DNA of 64,000 nt from JAHEME01 sp034435035 (GTDB lineage: Bacteria > Chloroflexota > Anaerolineae > Aggregatilineales > UBA3940). The notes under the pieces are model-generated. The model searched no databases, was not told the DNA's origin, and saw nothing but the letters and a program-made list of their open reading frames with translations. The stretch's first letter is position 1, and every line of letters begins with the position of its first letter. Shown piece by piece: positions 33,853-43,437 of this stretch. The translations under genes were made by a program, and so were the position numbers. Location: positions 50,965 to 114,964 of the forward strand of contig DAOTXW010000079.1 of the NCBI GenBank assembly GCA_034435035.1. Direction: 5' to 3'.

Positions 33853-35076
33853 ATGGAGCTGGCCTTGACCCCGTTCCCCGCTTCTATGCCGCTGCTCGAC
33901 GGCGTGCGGATCGTTGATCTGACACGCGTGCTGGCAGGCCCGTACTGCACCATGTTGCTGGGCGACCTGGGCGCCGATGTCATCAAGGTTGAAGCGCCAG
34001 GCCGCGGCGACGATACCCGGCACTGGGGGCCGCCTTTCGCTCCTGGTGGCGAGTCGGCATATTTCCTGTGCGTCAACCGGAATAAGCGCAGCCTGACTCT
34101 CAACCTCGGCTCGCCACGCGGGTTGGAAATCCTGCGGCATCTGATCGGAAGTGCCGATGTGCTGATCGAGAACTTCCGCGTGGACACCCTGGCGGGCTGG
34201 GGGCTTGATTACCAGGCGCTCCAGCGCCTCCGGCCCGGGCTCATCTATGCCACGATCACCGGGTATGGCTATACGGGACCCTATCGCGATCGGGCCGGCT
34301 ACGATTTCCCGATCCAGGCACAGGGTGGGATCATGAGCATCACCGGGCCGCCAGATGGGGAACCCTATAAAGTGGGGGTCGCGGTTGCCGATATCGCCGC
34401 CGGGCTGTTTGCGACCAGTGCGATCCTGGCCGCCCTCTTTGCCCGCACACGCACCGGCCAGGGGCAGCGCATTGATATCGCGCTTCTTGACTCACAGATT
34501 GCCCTGTTAGCCAATGCGGCCAGCAACGCCCTGATCCGTGGTGAATCGCCGGCACGCTACGGCAACGCCCATCCCAATATCGTACCCTACCAAGTATTCA
34601 GAGCACGCGACAGCTATTTTGCGCTGGGAGTCGGCAATGATCGGCAGTGGGAGCAGTTGTGCCAGATCGTCGGACATCCGGAGTGGGTGGGAGACCCGCG
34701 TTTTGTCACCAATGCTGCCCGCGTAATGCACCGCGCTGAACTGATTCCCGTGCTGGAAGCCCGGCTGGCGGAGCGTACTGCCAGCGAATGGCTGCTGGCT
34801 CTGCAGCAGGCGGGGATACCGGCGGCGCCGATCAACACAGTGAATGCCGCACTTGAAGATCCCCAGGTGCAGGCCCGCCGCATGGTGCACACAGTGGATC
34901 ATCCGACCGCCGGGCGGCTACCATTGGTCGCATCGCCGCTCAATATCCCGACCGCGCCGCCGCAGGTGCGTTACCCACCGCCGCTGCTGGGCCAGCATAC
35001 CGCCGAGATTCTGCGCGATCTGCTGGGCTATCAGGAGGCGGACATTCGTCTGTGCCGCGAGCTGGGTGCGATCTAG
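33853..35076 (+). CDS. Class III CoA-transferase (CaiB/BaiF family)
   Basis: A 407-residue CoA-transferase of the CaiB/BaiF group, which moves CoA between carboxylic acids (for example formyl-, succinyl- or carnitinyl-CoA). Family marks are GVRIVDLTRVLAGPY, GDLGADVIKVE and the catalytic Asp in AGYDFPIQAQ. A second ATG at 33886 aligns better with the family's usual N-terminus; neither has a good ribosome site. Its stop overlaps the convergent lipoprotein gene by 4 bp. Substrate unknown. Confidence 0.9.
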   Translation: MELALTPFPASMPLLDGVRIVDLTRVLAGPYCTMLLGDLGADVIKVEAPGRGDDTRHWGPPFAPGGESAYFLCVNRNKRSLTLNLGSPRGLEILRHLIGSADVLIENFRVDTLAGWGLDYQALQRLRPGLIYATITGYGYTGPYRDRAGYDFPIQAQGGIMSITGPPDGEPYKVGVAVADIAAGLFATSAILAALFARTRTGQGQRIDIALLDSQIALLANAASNALIRGESPARYGNAHPNIVPYQVFRARDSYFALGVGNDRQWEQLCQIVGHPEWVGDPRFVTNAARVMHRAELIPVLEARLAERTASEWLLALQQAGIPAAPINTVNAALEDPQVQARRMVHTVDHPTAGRLPLVASPLNIPTAPPQVRYPPPLLGQHTAEILRDLLGYQEADIRLCRELGAI

Positions 35077-35990
35077 GGCTGACCCTCCAGGTCTTGCCAG
35101 GCGGGCCAGGCAGCCGCCGGGGCCTCGATACAGGAACCTGCAGTCACCTGCTCAATGAAGGTCGCGTTCGTAAGGCCTAGCGTCTGATCAATTGGCAGCA
35201 GATACTCGCCATACTGAAGCCCATCCAGCGGGGGCAGGCCGGGCTTATAAAGACCGAGTGTCACGGCTCTGACGTGTGCTTTGTCAAAGCACATCTGCTG
35301 GATAGCATTGTCACCGACAGCCTCGCCGTAGAATGCAAACCCTGTCTGTCTATCGGAGTACAGCATTCTGAGTAGATAGAGCACAGCCTCATCGCCAAAG
35401 ATCAGGGCCAGGTCGATGAAATCTGGCGCACCCATTTGCTCCACTATCCGGGGGATTGTCAAGTAGTCCGGATAATATTCCCAGCCAACGTACAGCGTTT
35501 CTGCGACATTGTCCAGCACATAGATGCTGACCAGTGGCGCCGCCAGCCCCATCTGAGCAGCTGAGGCAGCATCACTCGACTTCGTCAGCCAGGCTCCCAG
35601 CCGCCCGGTGCCATCCTGTATGGCCGGGTAGTCGCCGGGGATCAGATCAGGGATGCCGATCCCCAGCCGGGCATAGAAGTCATAGACATCCGGCGTGGTC
35701 GATCGCCCCATGATCAGCCCGTTGTAACATGGCAGGAAGCATTCCGGATACGCAGCGCCAAACGGGTCAAGCCGCACATGCAGTTCCGCCGTAGTCAGGC
35801 TTTCCGGAAAAAGCAATGAGCGCGTCGGGGAAATTGTGGGAAGGAGGTCAGCAGTGGATTCAGCCGGTGGAGCGTTGATTACGCCCGGTGCAGGCAGGTC
35901 GGCATCAGTCGGCGCCAAGGCGCTGCTCTCCACAGTTGAGCAGGCGGCCAGCAGAATCACCCCGGCAGCTACAGGCACTATGCGGCGCAT
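35073..35990 (-). CDS. Predicted lipoprotein
   Basis: A 305-residue secreted protein with a lipobox: the signal peptide ends LLAACS, so Cys18 would be lipidated. After a Pro/Thr/Ala-rich linker comes a mixed alpha/beta domain of no recognised family. The ATG at 35990 lies 4 bp after acpS, with a GGGG site upstream. It is anchored at the outer face of the membrane. Function unknown. Confidence 0.75.
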   Translation of the reverse strand: MRRIVPVAAGVILLAACSTVESSALAPTDADLPAPGVINAPPAESTADLLPTISPTRSLLFPESLTTAELHVRLDPFGAAYPECFLPCYNGLIMGRSTTPDVYDFYARLGIGIPDLIPGDYPAIQDGTGRLGAWLTKSSDAASAAQMGLAAPLVSIYVLDNVAETLYVGWEYYPDYLTIPRIVEQMGAPDFIDLALIFGDEAVLYLLRMLYSDRQTGFAFYGEAVGDNAIQQMCFDKAHVRAVTLGLYKPGLPPLDGLQYGEYLLPIDQTLGLTNATFIEQVTAGSCIEAPAAAWPAWQDLEGQP

Positions 35991-35994
35991 TGTC

Positions 35995-36357
35995 TTACCC
36001 CGTTGCCACAACATACGCGATGGCATGTTCATGCGTGTGCGACAGGCTAAGCGCCCACTCATTCAGGCCAAGCGCCGCTGCAATCTCCGCAGCCCGGCCA
36101 TGCAGAATCACCTCAGGCCGCCCACGCTCGTCATGCGCAACCTCTATGTCCGTCCAGGCCATATCGCCGATGCCTGTCCCCAGCGCCTTGCCAACAGCCT
36201 CCTTGGCGGCGAAGTGAGCGGCCAGTGCCGGGAACCGATCGCCGCAGTGCGCGCGCTCCGCCGGGGTGTAAAATCGCCGGTAGAAGCGCTCGCCATGGCG
36301 CTCAGCCGCCTGCCGGATGCGCTCCACTTCAATGATGTCCACCCCTGCCCGCAGCAT
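35995..36357 (-). CDS. acpS: Holo-[acyl-carrier-protein] synthase
   Basis: A 120-residue phosphopantetheinyl transferase that activates ACP with CoA. Motifs: GVDIIEVERI (5-14) with the Mg-binding Asp, and HFAAKEAVGKALGTG (about 48-62). Complete family length. It lies 6 bp after the M16 gene and directly before the lipoprotein gene. Confidence 0.95.
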   Translation of the reverse strand: MLRAGVDIIEVERIRQAAERHGERFYRRFYTPAERAHCGDRFPALAAHFAAKEAVGKALGTGIGDMAWTDIEVAHDERGRPEVILHGRAAEIAAALGLNEWALSLSHTHEHAIAYVVATG

Positions 36358-36363
36358 GCTGGT

Positions 36364-37659
36364 TCAGGGCTGCCCATTCTCTGGGCCGGCCACAGACACC
36401 GCATAGGCATCCGGGTCAAGGTAGCGGGCAGCAACCGTCTGGACATCTTCTATCGTGATGGCGTCTATCATATCCGGGTAGCGCTGAAGGTAATCCATCC
36501 CCAGGCCGTAGGTCTCCATCGTCTGCAAGCTACCTGCCACGCCATCATTTGTCTCCAGACTGAGCAGAAGCTGGCCTTTGAAGAAGGTCTTGTTGTCCGC
36601 CAGCTCATCGGCGCTAACGGGCTCTTCAACTATACGGCGGATTTCTTCACGGATACTGGCGATCGCTCGCCCCACATTGGCAGGATCCGTACCCGCATCG
36701 ATCTTCCACGGCCCGGGGCCCGGCCCGCCGGCGAGATGACTGTATGAATAGTAAGCCAGCCCCTGACTCTCGCGCACATTGTCGCCCAGCCGGCCCATCA
36801 AGCCGAAGACCCCCAGAATGCTGTTGGCTATCCTTGCCGCCTGGAAATCCGGCGAGTTGCGGGCAGGCCCGGGGAATCCCAGCACAATATCGGATTGAGT
36901 CTTGCCAGGAATGGCCGTGAAAGCTTTATGGACCTCGGTCAAACGTGGGGCGGCAGGGGCAGATGGCATGGGGGGTTGGTGGGGATTCTGCCAGTCTCCG
37001 AAGCTTGATTCTACCATCCGGATAGCGTCACGAGCTTTGACAGCCCCCACGATGACGATGATAGCCCCCCGCGGCCCCAGATTGGTCTGGAAGTTCACAA
37101 TATCATCCCGGGTGATCGCCGCGACCGTTTCCGGGTATCCGCTCAAACTCAGCCGGTAGGGATGTCCTGCCGGGTAGGCCAGTTCCGCAAATTTCAGGTT
37201 GGCCATGCGGTGGGTATTGAAAGCCCGCATTTGCAGGGCAGTCATTATCTGGCCGCGTACCTTCTCAATGTGCTCTTCCGGAAAGGTAGGTTCACGCAGC
37301 ACTTCGGCCAGCAGATCCAGCATCAGCGGCAGGTCTTCAGCCAGGCTCTTGCTCTCGAAGCCGTATAGGTGCCCATCGGCGCCAACATCCAGGCTCGCGC
37401 CGATACTCTCGATCTCCTCGTAGAGCTCAGCGAAGGAATGGTGCGCCGTCCCACGAGTCAGCATGTCGCCGTGAAAGCTGGCCAACCCGGCTTTTTCAGG
37501 CGGTTCTAGCAGCGCGCCGCACCGCAGGGATCCATACACTACGACCGCAGGGCTGGAGGTATTCTCCCTGACCAGCACGACGATGCCGTTGGGCATCTCA
37601 ACGCGCACGATGTCCTCGGGGCCGGGCAGGGAATGGTCGGAATGGCTCTGGGTGCTCAT
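36364..37659 (-). CDS. M16-family peptidase-like subunit without the zinc site
   Basis: A 431-residue M16 protein. At the position of the zinc motif HxxEH it reads HGDML, so the metal ligands are missing. It does keep the Arg/Tyr-type C-terminal block (GLMGRLGDNVRESQGLAYYS) that helps bind substrate. This is the non-catalytic partner typical of two-subunit M16 peptidases. The start overlaps the stop of the catalytic partner by 4 bp. Confidence 0.88.
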   Translation of the reverse strand: MSTQSHSDHSLPGPEDIVRVEMPNGIVVLVRENTSSPAVVVYGSLRCGALLEPPEKAGLASFHGDMLTRGTAHHSFAELYEEIESIGASLDVGADGHLYGFESKSLAEDLPLMLDLLAEVLREPTFPEEHIEKVRGQIMTALQMRAFNTHRMANLKFAELAYPAGHPYRLSLSGYPETVAAITRDDIVNFQTNLGPRGAIIVIVGAVKARDAIRMVESSFGDWQNPHQPPMPSAPAAPRLTEVHKAFTAIPGKTQSDIVLGFPGPARNSPDFQAARIANSILGVFGLMGRLGDNVRESQGLAYYSYSHLAGGPGPGPWKIDAGTDPANVGRAIASIREEIRRIVEEPVSADELADNKTFFKGQLLLSLETNDGVAGSLQTMETYGLGMDYLQRYPDMIDAITIEDVQTVAARYLDPDAYAVSVAGPENGQP

Positions 37660-38969
37660 TCCATCTCCCCTTCCTGGCCAGCGCTTTCGCCTGTAGGGAT
37701 ATACCAGCCAACGGTGCGGTGAGCCGGCGTGAAGACTTCCCTGGCGACACGCCGTACATCGTCTAGCGTAACAGCCATCAGTTTGTCCAGAAACGACTCA
37801 AACCACTGGTAATCGCCAACCAGCGTTTCGGCGAACCCCAGCCAGAAGCCCTGGCTGGAAACGCTTTCGCTGTCATAGGCGAAAAGCGCCTTGGCCTGCT
37901 TCCGGGCTTTGGCGAATTCTTCCTCGGTGATATCACCCGCAACGGCCCTGTCAATCTCAGCCAGGATCGCGGCTTCCACTTCCTGCGGCGTGCGGCCATC
38001 TCGCACTGTTGCGGAGATGGTGTACAGATGCGGATCAATAGTGGCTGACAGGCCGCCGCCTATTCCGGCGGCTAGCTCAGTCTCGACCAGGCTGCGATAC
38101 AGACGAGAGGTCTTATTCGAGGTGTACGCAGTGCTCATGAAATTGAAGCTGCTTGCTCCCGCCAGAATGCTATCCAGCACTGCCAGGGCGAAGAAATCCG
38201 GATGCGTGATCTCCAGCGCGCGGTAGGCAATATCGACGTAGGCCGTCTGCCCTTCTCGATTGACCGTCACCCGGCGTTCCCCATACTGAGGAGGCTCGGG
38301 GCGATTCACGGCGGGGATCGGCTGTCCGGCCGGGATGTTCCCGAACTTTTGCGCGATCTGATTCATCGCTGAGACGCAGTCTACATCACCGACCAGCACA
38401 GCAATAGCATTATTAGGCACATAGAAGCGCCGGTAGTGGGAATACAGATCATCGCGGGTCATGGTTTGCAGGTCGATACGCTCACCAATCACCATACTCC
38501 GATATGGATGCACGCGGAAAGCCGCCCCGACCAGTTCCTCGTACAAAAGCCATGAGGGTGAGTTCTCCGCCCCGCTCCGTTCGGACAGGATCACCGTGCG
38601 CTCTGTCTCAACTTCTTCGGCATCAAACAGCGATTGGTTCATCCGATCCGCTTCGAGGTCGATGCCCAGCCCAATCTGGCTGGCAGGCATGATCTCGTAG
38701 TAGGTTGTCCAGTCAATGTAGGTCATCGCATTCCACTGGCCGCCTTCGCGCGAGATCAGCTTGTCGAGCACAGCAGCCGGATACGTCGGGGTACCCTTGA
38801 ACTGCATATGCTCGACCCAGTGAGAAATGCCGGTGACTCCCGGCGTCTCGTTGCGGCTGCCTACTCGATACCACATCCAGAAGGCAGCGACTGGCGCATG
38901 ATGCACCTCTTTGATCAGGACGGTCAGCCCATTATCGAGCGTCGTCTTCAGGACGCCGTCAGAACTCAT
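37656..38969 (-). CDS. M16-family zinc metallopeptidase, catalytic subunit
   Basis: A 437-residue M16 peptidase with the inverted zinc motif HWVEH (HxxEH) and the downstream glutamate in VETERTVILSE. It should form a heterodimer with the downstream zinc-less partner. No signal peptide is visible. The ATG at 38969 (GGGGAG upstream) is preferred over a longer frame that overlaps the UDP-glucose dehydrogenase gene. Substrate unknown; the related pair in other bacteria degrades peptides. Confidence 0.9.
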   Translation of the reverse strand: MSSDGVLKTTLDNGLTVLIKEVHHAPVAAFWMWYRVGSRNETPGVTGISHWVEHMQFKGTPTYPAAVLDKLISREGGQWNAMTYIDWTTYYEIMPASQIGLGIDLEADRMNQSLFDAEEVETERTVILSERSGAENSPSWLLYEELVGAAFRVHPYRSMVIGERIDLQTMTRDDLYSHYRRFYVPNNAIAVLVGDVDCVSAMNQIAQKFGNIPAGQPIPAVNRPEPPQYGERRVTVNREGQTAYVDIAYRALEITHPDFFALAVLDSILAGASSFNFMSTAYTSNKTSRLYRSLVETELAAGIGGGLSATIDPHLYTISATVRDGRTPQEVEAAILAEIDRAVAGDITEEEFAKARKQAKALFAYDSESVSSQGFWLGFAETLVGDYQWFESFLDKLMAVTLDDVRRVAREVFTPAHRTVGWYIPTGESAGQEGEME

Positions 38970-39016
38970 ACCACTTTCTCCCCTGGCGATGCTTGCAGGC
39001 AACTCCGTGCACCAGC

Positions 39017-40375
39017 CTACTGGCTCTTGGCCCACAGGTCGCCATTGATAGAAGCGACTGTTTCATGCATACCGTTGTAGCCACGCCCAAAACCGCGATA
39101 GGTGAAGCCAAGCTCGATCATCGCCGCCGGATCATAGATATTCCGCCCGTCGATGAGAATGGGCTGCCGCATGGAGCGCTTGATGCGATCCATATCCAGG
39201 TTCTTGAACTCATTCCATTCTGTGATCACCACCAGCGCGTCACAGTCGTTGGCGACCTCGTAGGGATCGCGGCACATCTGGATACCCGACATCACAGACT
39301 CGGCCGCTTTCATGGATACCGGGTCATACCCCTTGACATGTGCGCCTGCATCATGCAGCAATCGTGTTACCGTGATTGAGGGGGCCTCGCGCATATCGTC
39401 AGTGTTGGGCTTGAATGCCAGCCCCAGAAGGCCGATCGTCAGGCCGCTGAGGTCATCTCCAAGAAGCTCACGAAGCTTGTGAATGACCAGCCGCCGCTGG
39501 AACTGGTTGATGTCAATGACGGCCTGAAGCAGTTGAGGGTGCTTGCCCTGAACGGTCGCCATGTGCTTCAGCGCAGCCACATCTTTAGGGAAACATGAGC
39601 CACCATAGCCCACCCCGGCATCCAGGAAGAAACGGCCGATGCGCTTATCTAGGCCCATACCAATCGCCACTTCTTTGACGTCTGCGCCCAGTGCTTCGCA
39701 GATATTGGCTATTTCATTGATGAAGGATATCTTGGTCGCCAGGAAAGCATTCGAAGCATACTTGATCATCTCAGCGGTGCGCAGGTCAGTGATGACGATC
39801 GGTGCCCTCAGCGGCAAATGAAGCCGCGCAACCTCATCCGCAGCCTCCTGCTCTAAAGAGCCCAGCACCGTGCGATCCGGGTTCATGAAGTCCTGCAGTG
39901 CAGACCCTTCTCGCAAAAACTCTGGGCAGGAGACAACAGCAAAGGGGATTGGCGACGGCTGGGTATCGCGCACAATATCAGCAACCCAGTCGCCGGTCCC
40001 AACTGGCACCGTGGACTTATTGATGATGATCAGCCGGTGGTCCATCACCCGGGCAACCGCCTCGGCAGCCTCACGGACGTACTGCAGGTCCGCCTCCCCA
40101 TCTACGCCCTGGGGAGTGCCAACACAGATGAAGACGAACTCCGCATCTCTGATCGCCTCCTGATACGATGTGGTGAAGGTCAGGCGCCCGGCCTGCACAT
40201 TCCGCTCCACCACTTCCGACAGCCCGGGCTCGTAGATCGGCATAATGCCTTTCTTGAGCCCTTCGATGCGCTCCTCATTGATGTCCAATGCAACAACCCG
40301 GTTGCCGAGGTCGGCAAAGCAGGCGCCGGTCACCAGACCTACATAGCCGACACCGATGACGGCAATGTTTCTCAT
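39017..40375 (-). CDS. UDP-glucose 6-dehydrogenase
   Basis: A 452-residue enzyme that oxidises UDP-glucose to UDP-glucuronate with two NAD. NAD loop IGVGYVGLVTG near the N-terminus; catalytic cysteine in GYGGSCFPKDVAAL; Lys in SNAFLATKISFINE. ATG at 40375 has GAGG upstream; a TTG three codons earlier is also in frame. Its product may feed the glycosyltransferase encoded divergently at 40637. Confidence 0.93.
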   Translation of the reverse strand: MRNIAVIGVGYVGLVTGACFADLGNRVVALDINEERIEGLKKGIMPIYEPGLSEVVERNVQAGRLTFTTSYQEAIRDAEFVFICVGTPQGVDGEADLQYVREAAEAVARVMDHRLIIINKSTVPVGTGDWVADIVRDTQPSPIPFAVVSCPEFLREGSALQDFMNPDRTVLGSLEQEAADEVARLHLPLRAPIVITDLRTAEMIKYASNAFLATKISFINEIANICEALGADVKEVAIGMGLDKRIGRFFLDAGVGYGGSCFPKDVAALKHMATVQGKHPQLLQAVIDINQFQRRLVIHKLRELLGDDLSGLTIGLLGLAFKPNTDDMREAPSITVTRLLHDAGAHVKGYDPVSMKAAESVMSGIQMCRDPYEVANDCDALVVITEWNEFKNLDMDRIKRSMRQPILIDGRNIYDPAAMIELGFTYRGFGRGYNGMHETVASINGDLWAKSQ

Positions 40376-40544
40376 GATAGTCAATCCTCACTGGAAGTTT
40401 TGTCTCTTCGCTCGTAACAGCCGCAGGGCAGCACGAGAGCGGGGTATGACCGGCTTCGGCTCCCGACGGGATGGCGGCTAGTGTACCGCATCTGCTAGGG
40501 CTTGCCTATGCGCTCAGATAGAGCATGCCGAAAGCACCATCGGG

Positions 40545-40553
40545 TGGTATTAT
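40545..40553 (+). promoter_or_regulatory. Extended -10 promoter for the processive glycosyltransferase gene
   Basis: TGG-TATTAT on the plus strand, about 84 nt before the preferred GTG. It lies downstream of the longest possible start (40502), so that start is unlikely. Confidence 0.4.
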
Positions 40554-40636
40554 CTCCCCTGCATGCGCGGCCCTGCTCCCACAGCCGCGCAACTATGTTG
40601 CTCGGGCTTTCACCTGGGCCGATACAGGAATCAGCA

Positions 40637-42136
40637 GTGATAGCTCTTCAAGTCATCTATGCGATCAGCGCGCTGGCGCTGGCGGCGATGGGGTTCAACG
40701 CCCTGCTCATGTGTGGACTCTATCTGGCCCACCGCCGCCAATCGACGCACACCTTCTCTCCGCAGGCAGGCCAGCTATATCCCCGGGTAGTAGTGCAGCT
40801 CCCGATCTACAATGAGCGGCACGTGGTGGAGCGGCTGGTTGAGGCGGCCAGCCAGCTGGACTATCCCCGCGACCGGCTGCTTATCCAGCTTCTGGATGAC
40901 TCAAGCGATGAGACTCTCATGCAGGCTGCGGCTGCGGTAGAAGCAGCGCAGGCCAGCGGCGTGCCAATCAGACATATCCAGCGCGGGCATCGGCATGGCT
41001 TCAAGGCAGGGGCGCTGGCCTATGGGCTGGAACTCACAGACGCTGACCTGATTGCAGTCTTCGACGCAGATTTTGTCCCCCGGCCTGATTTTCTTCGCCG
41101 CCTTGTCCCCTGGTTTGTCAACGACCCATCTCTGGGCATGATCCAGACGCGGTGGTCGCATCTGAATGCCGATTACAATCTGTTGACGCGGGCACAGGCG
41201 CTGGCGTTGGATGCGCATTTTATCGTCGAACAGACCGCACGCCATCGTGCCGGGTTGCTGATGAACTTCTCCGGTACAGGGGGGATGTGGCGCCGTGCCT
41301 GTGTGGAGGATAGCGGCGGCTGGCAGGCAGACACCCTATCGGAGGATATCGATCTCAGCTACCGCGCCCAGCTGCGGGGCTGGCGCTGTCTGTACCTGCC
41401 TGAAATCGACACCCAGGGCGAGATCCCACCCTTCATGATGGCCTTCAAGCGGCAGCAGGCGCGCTGGGCAACAGGCACTATTCAGTGCTTGAGAAAGCTG
41501 GGAGGAAGTGTGCTGCGCGCTCGCCTGAACATGGCCCAGAAGGCCGAGGCTATGTTTCATCTGGGCGGCTATTTCATCCATCCGCTGATGCTGTTGATAC
41601 TGCTGCTCAGCCTACCCCTCCTGATCGGCAATCGCCTCCAGGACGCTTCGCTGGCTGGCCTTGGGCTCGCGATGTTTGGCATGCCAGCCGAGATACTGAT
41701 TGCGCAGCACACACTGCACCGGGACTGGAAAAGCCGCCTTGTCGCTTTCCCTCTCCTGGTGCTTCTTGGGATGGGCATCGCCGTCAGCAATACCCTGGCG
41801 GTGGTTTCCGCACTCTCCGGAAGGCAGCAGGCCTTCATGCGTACACCCAAGTTCAGCCTCGGAGAAGAAACGAGCAGCAAGCTATGGGAGCGCAGCCACT
41901 ATAACATCCCGGTGGACCGGTCAACCTGGCTGGAGTTTGGACTCGCTGTGTACGCTGCGATCTGCTTGGTGGTAGCGCTGCAGCAGAGGTCCGCGGCGGC
42001 TTTCTTCATGGCTCTGTATATGCTGGGCTTCGGCTACGTTTCGATCAGCAGCCTCTGGCAGGCACGGCATGCTCAGAGCGCCGTCCCTGTCTGCACACAC
42101 AATCTGAGTTTTTCGGGGAATAACACCTCGCGCTGA
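40637..42136 (+). CDS. Cellulose synthase-like family 2 glycosyltransferase
   Basis: A 499-residue processive GT2 (glucomannan/cellulose synthase-like). Motifs in order: LPIYNERHV, FDADFVP (DxD), SEDIDLSYR (third Asp) and QQARWATG (the QxxRW processivity box). An N-terminal helix and four to five C-terminal helices hold it in the membrane. The GTG at 40637 has AGGA at good spacing; an ATG at 40595 is an alternative. Divergent from UDP-glucose dehydrogenase, so it may polymerise a UDP- or GDP-sugar. Confidence 0.88.
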   Translation: MIALQVIYAISALALAAMGFNALLMCGLYLAHRRQSTHTFSPQAGQLYPRVVVQLPIYNERHVVERLVEAASQLDYPRDRLLIQLLDDSSDETLMQAAAAVEAAQASGVPIRHIQRGHRHGFKAGALAYGLELTDADLIAVFDADFVPRPDFLRRLVPWFVNDPSLGMIQTRWSHLNADYNLLTRAQALALDAHFIVEQTARHRAGLLMNFSGTGGMWRRACVEDSGGWQADTLSEDIDLSYRAQLRGWRCLYLPEIDTQGEIPPFMMAFKRQQARWATGTIQCLRKLGGSVLRARLNMAQKAEAMFHLGGYFIHPLMLLILLLSLPLLIGNRLQDASLAGLGLAMFGMPAEILIAQHTLHRDWKSRLVAFPLLVLLGMGIAVSNTLAVVSALSGRQQAFMRTPKFSLGEETSSKLWERSHYNIPVDRSTWLEFGLAVYAAICLVVALQQRSAAAFFMALYMLGFGYVSISSLWQARHAQSAVPVCTHNLSFSGNNTSR

Positions 42137-42224
42137 GTCGAGGAGGAGATTACTACACAAGGCCTCCTTGCCCCTGCGCGGCAGATGGGCTGTGCCCCAT
42201 CAATTATGATATGAAAGATCGTGT

Positions 42225-43436
42225 ATGGAAGCGCACCCGTTGACGTCGAACAGTTCCCGGCGGCCCATTTTGCCCCCTCCGGTAATTGTGGACAGTGCAG
42301 GTTCTGTCCCGACCTTGATTGCTGCACTCAGGTCGGCGCCGCGCCTTGCAGCCGATACGGAAGCCAATAGTCTATTTGCCTATCAGGAGCGTGTATGCCT
42401 GATCCAGGTATCGGTCGCCGAAGCGGATTTTATTATTGACCCGCTCGCGCGCGGCGTGGAGCCTGCGCTGGCTGCGCTGGGTGAGGCCTTTTCATCCCCG
42501 AAGGTGGAGAAGATCCTTCACGCGGCCGAGTATGATATCATGACCCTCCGGCGGGATCTGGATTTCCAGTTTGCCAATCTCTTTGACACGATGATCGCCG
42601 CACGTATCCTGGGTAAGGAGCGGGTGGGGCTGGGCGCCATGCTGGAGGAGTACATACACGTCACACTCGACAAGCGGCATCAGCGAGCTAACTGGGGCAA
42701 AAGACCGCTGACGCTGGAAATGATTCGCTACGCTCAGATGGATACGCATTACCTGCTGGCTCTGCGAGATCACCTCTACGAGGAGCTTATCAGGGGTGAT
42801 CATTGGGAGGAAGCGCGTGAGCTGTTTGACGAAGTGGCACGCGCTGAGTGGGGCGGTATGGAATTCGATCCTCAGGGCTACTGGCGGCTGAATGGCGCCA
42901 GCACACTGTCACCCCGCGAGGCTGCTGTGCTGGAGGCGCTGTATCACTTCCGCCAGCGCGAAGCCCGCAAGCGTGATCTGCCCATGTTCAAGGTCCTGCC
43001 TGACGAGGCTCTCATTAACCTGGCACTTGCCTGCCCGGCTGGCATGGATGATCTGTCCGGGATCTCCGGTCTGACACATGGCCTTATCGAGCGTTTTGGA
43101 CGCGGCATCCTGGAAGCAGTGCGCATCGGCCTGTCAGCCAATCCTCCCACACGCCCGCCGCGGGTTGCCCAGGTCGATGAAGCTGTGCAGCGCCGCTTCG
43201 AGGCTCTGCACGCCTGGCGCAAAGAGCGTGCTGCCCGGCGCGGCGTATCATCCGAGGTGGTCCTTTCCAAGGACGCCCTGTGGGAGCTTGCCCAGGTAGC
43301 CCCTCGCACCCTCACTGAAATGCAGAGGCTTCGCAGCCTCGGCCCATGGCGGCTGAAAACCTACGGTAGTGAGATACTGAAGGTGCTTGTCAGTGTGGAC
43401 GGCTACTCCAATCACCAGACTGGAACAGGAGCGTGA
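42225..43436 (+). CDS. rnd: Ribonuclease D-like 3'-5' exonuclease with HRDC domains
   Basis: A 403-residue RNase D-type enzyme that trims tRNA and other RNA 3' ends. DEDD exonuclease domain (about 25-205): DTEAN supplies the first Asp and Glu, with the later Asp in HAAEYD and Tyr/Asp in YAQMDTHY. Two HRDC domains follow (about 225-300 and 320-395). The stop is 1 bp before the next ATG, indicating co-translation with the beta-CASP enzyme. Confidence 0.88.
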   Translation: MEAHPLTSNSSRRPILPPPVIVDSAGSVPTLIAALRSAPRLAADTEANSLFAYQERVCLIQVSVAEADFIIDPLARGVEPALAALGEAFSSPKVEKILHAAEYDIMTLRRDLDFQFANLFDTMIAARILGKERVGLGAMLEEYIHVTLDKRHQRANWGKRPLTLEMIRYAQMDTHYLLALRDHLYEELIRGDHWEEARELFDEVARAEWGGMEFDPQGYWRLNGASTLSPREAAVLEALYHFRQREARKRDLPMFKVLPDEALINLALACPAGMDDLSGISGLTHGLIERFGRGILEAVRIGLSANPPTRPPRVAQVDEAVQRRFEALHAWRKERAARRGVSSEVVLSKDALWELAQVAPRTLTEMQRLRSLGPWRLKTYGSEILKVLVSVDGYSNHQTGTGA

Positions 43437-43437
43437 C

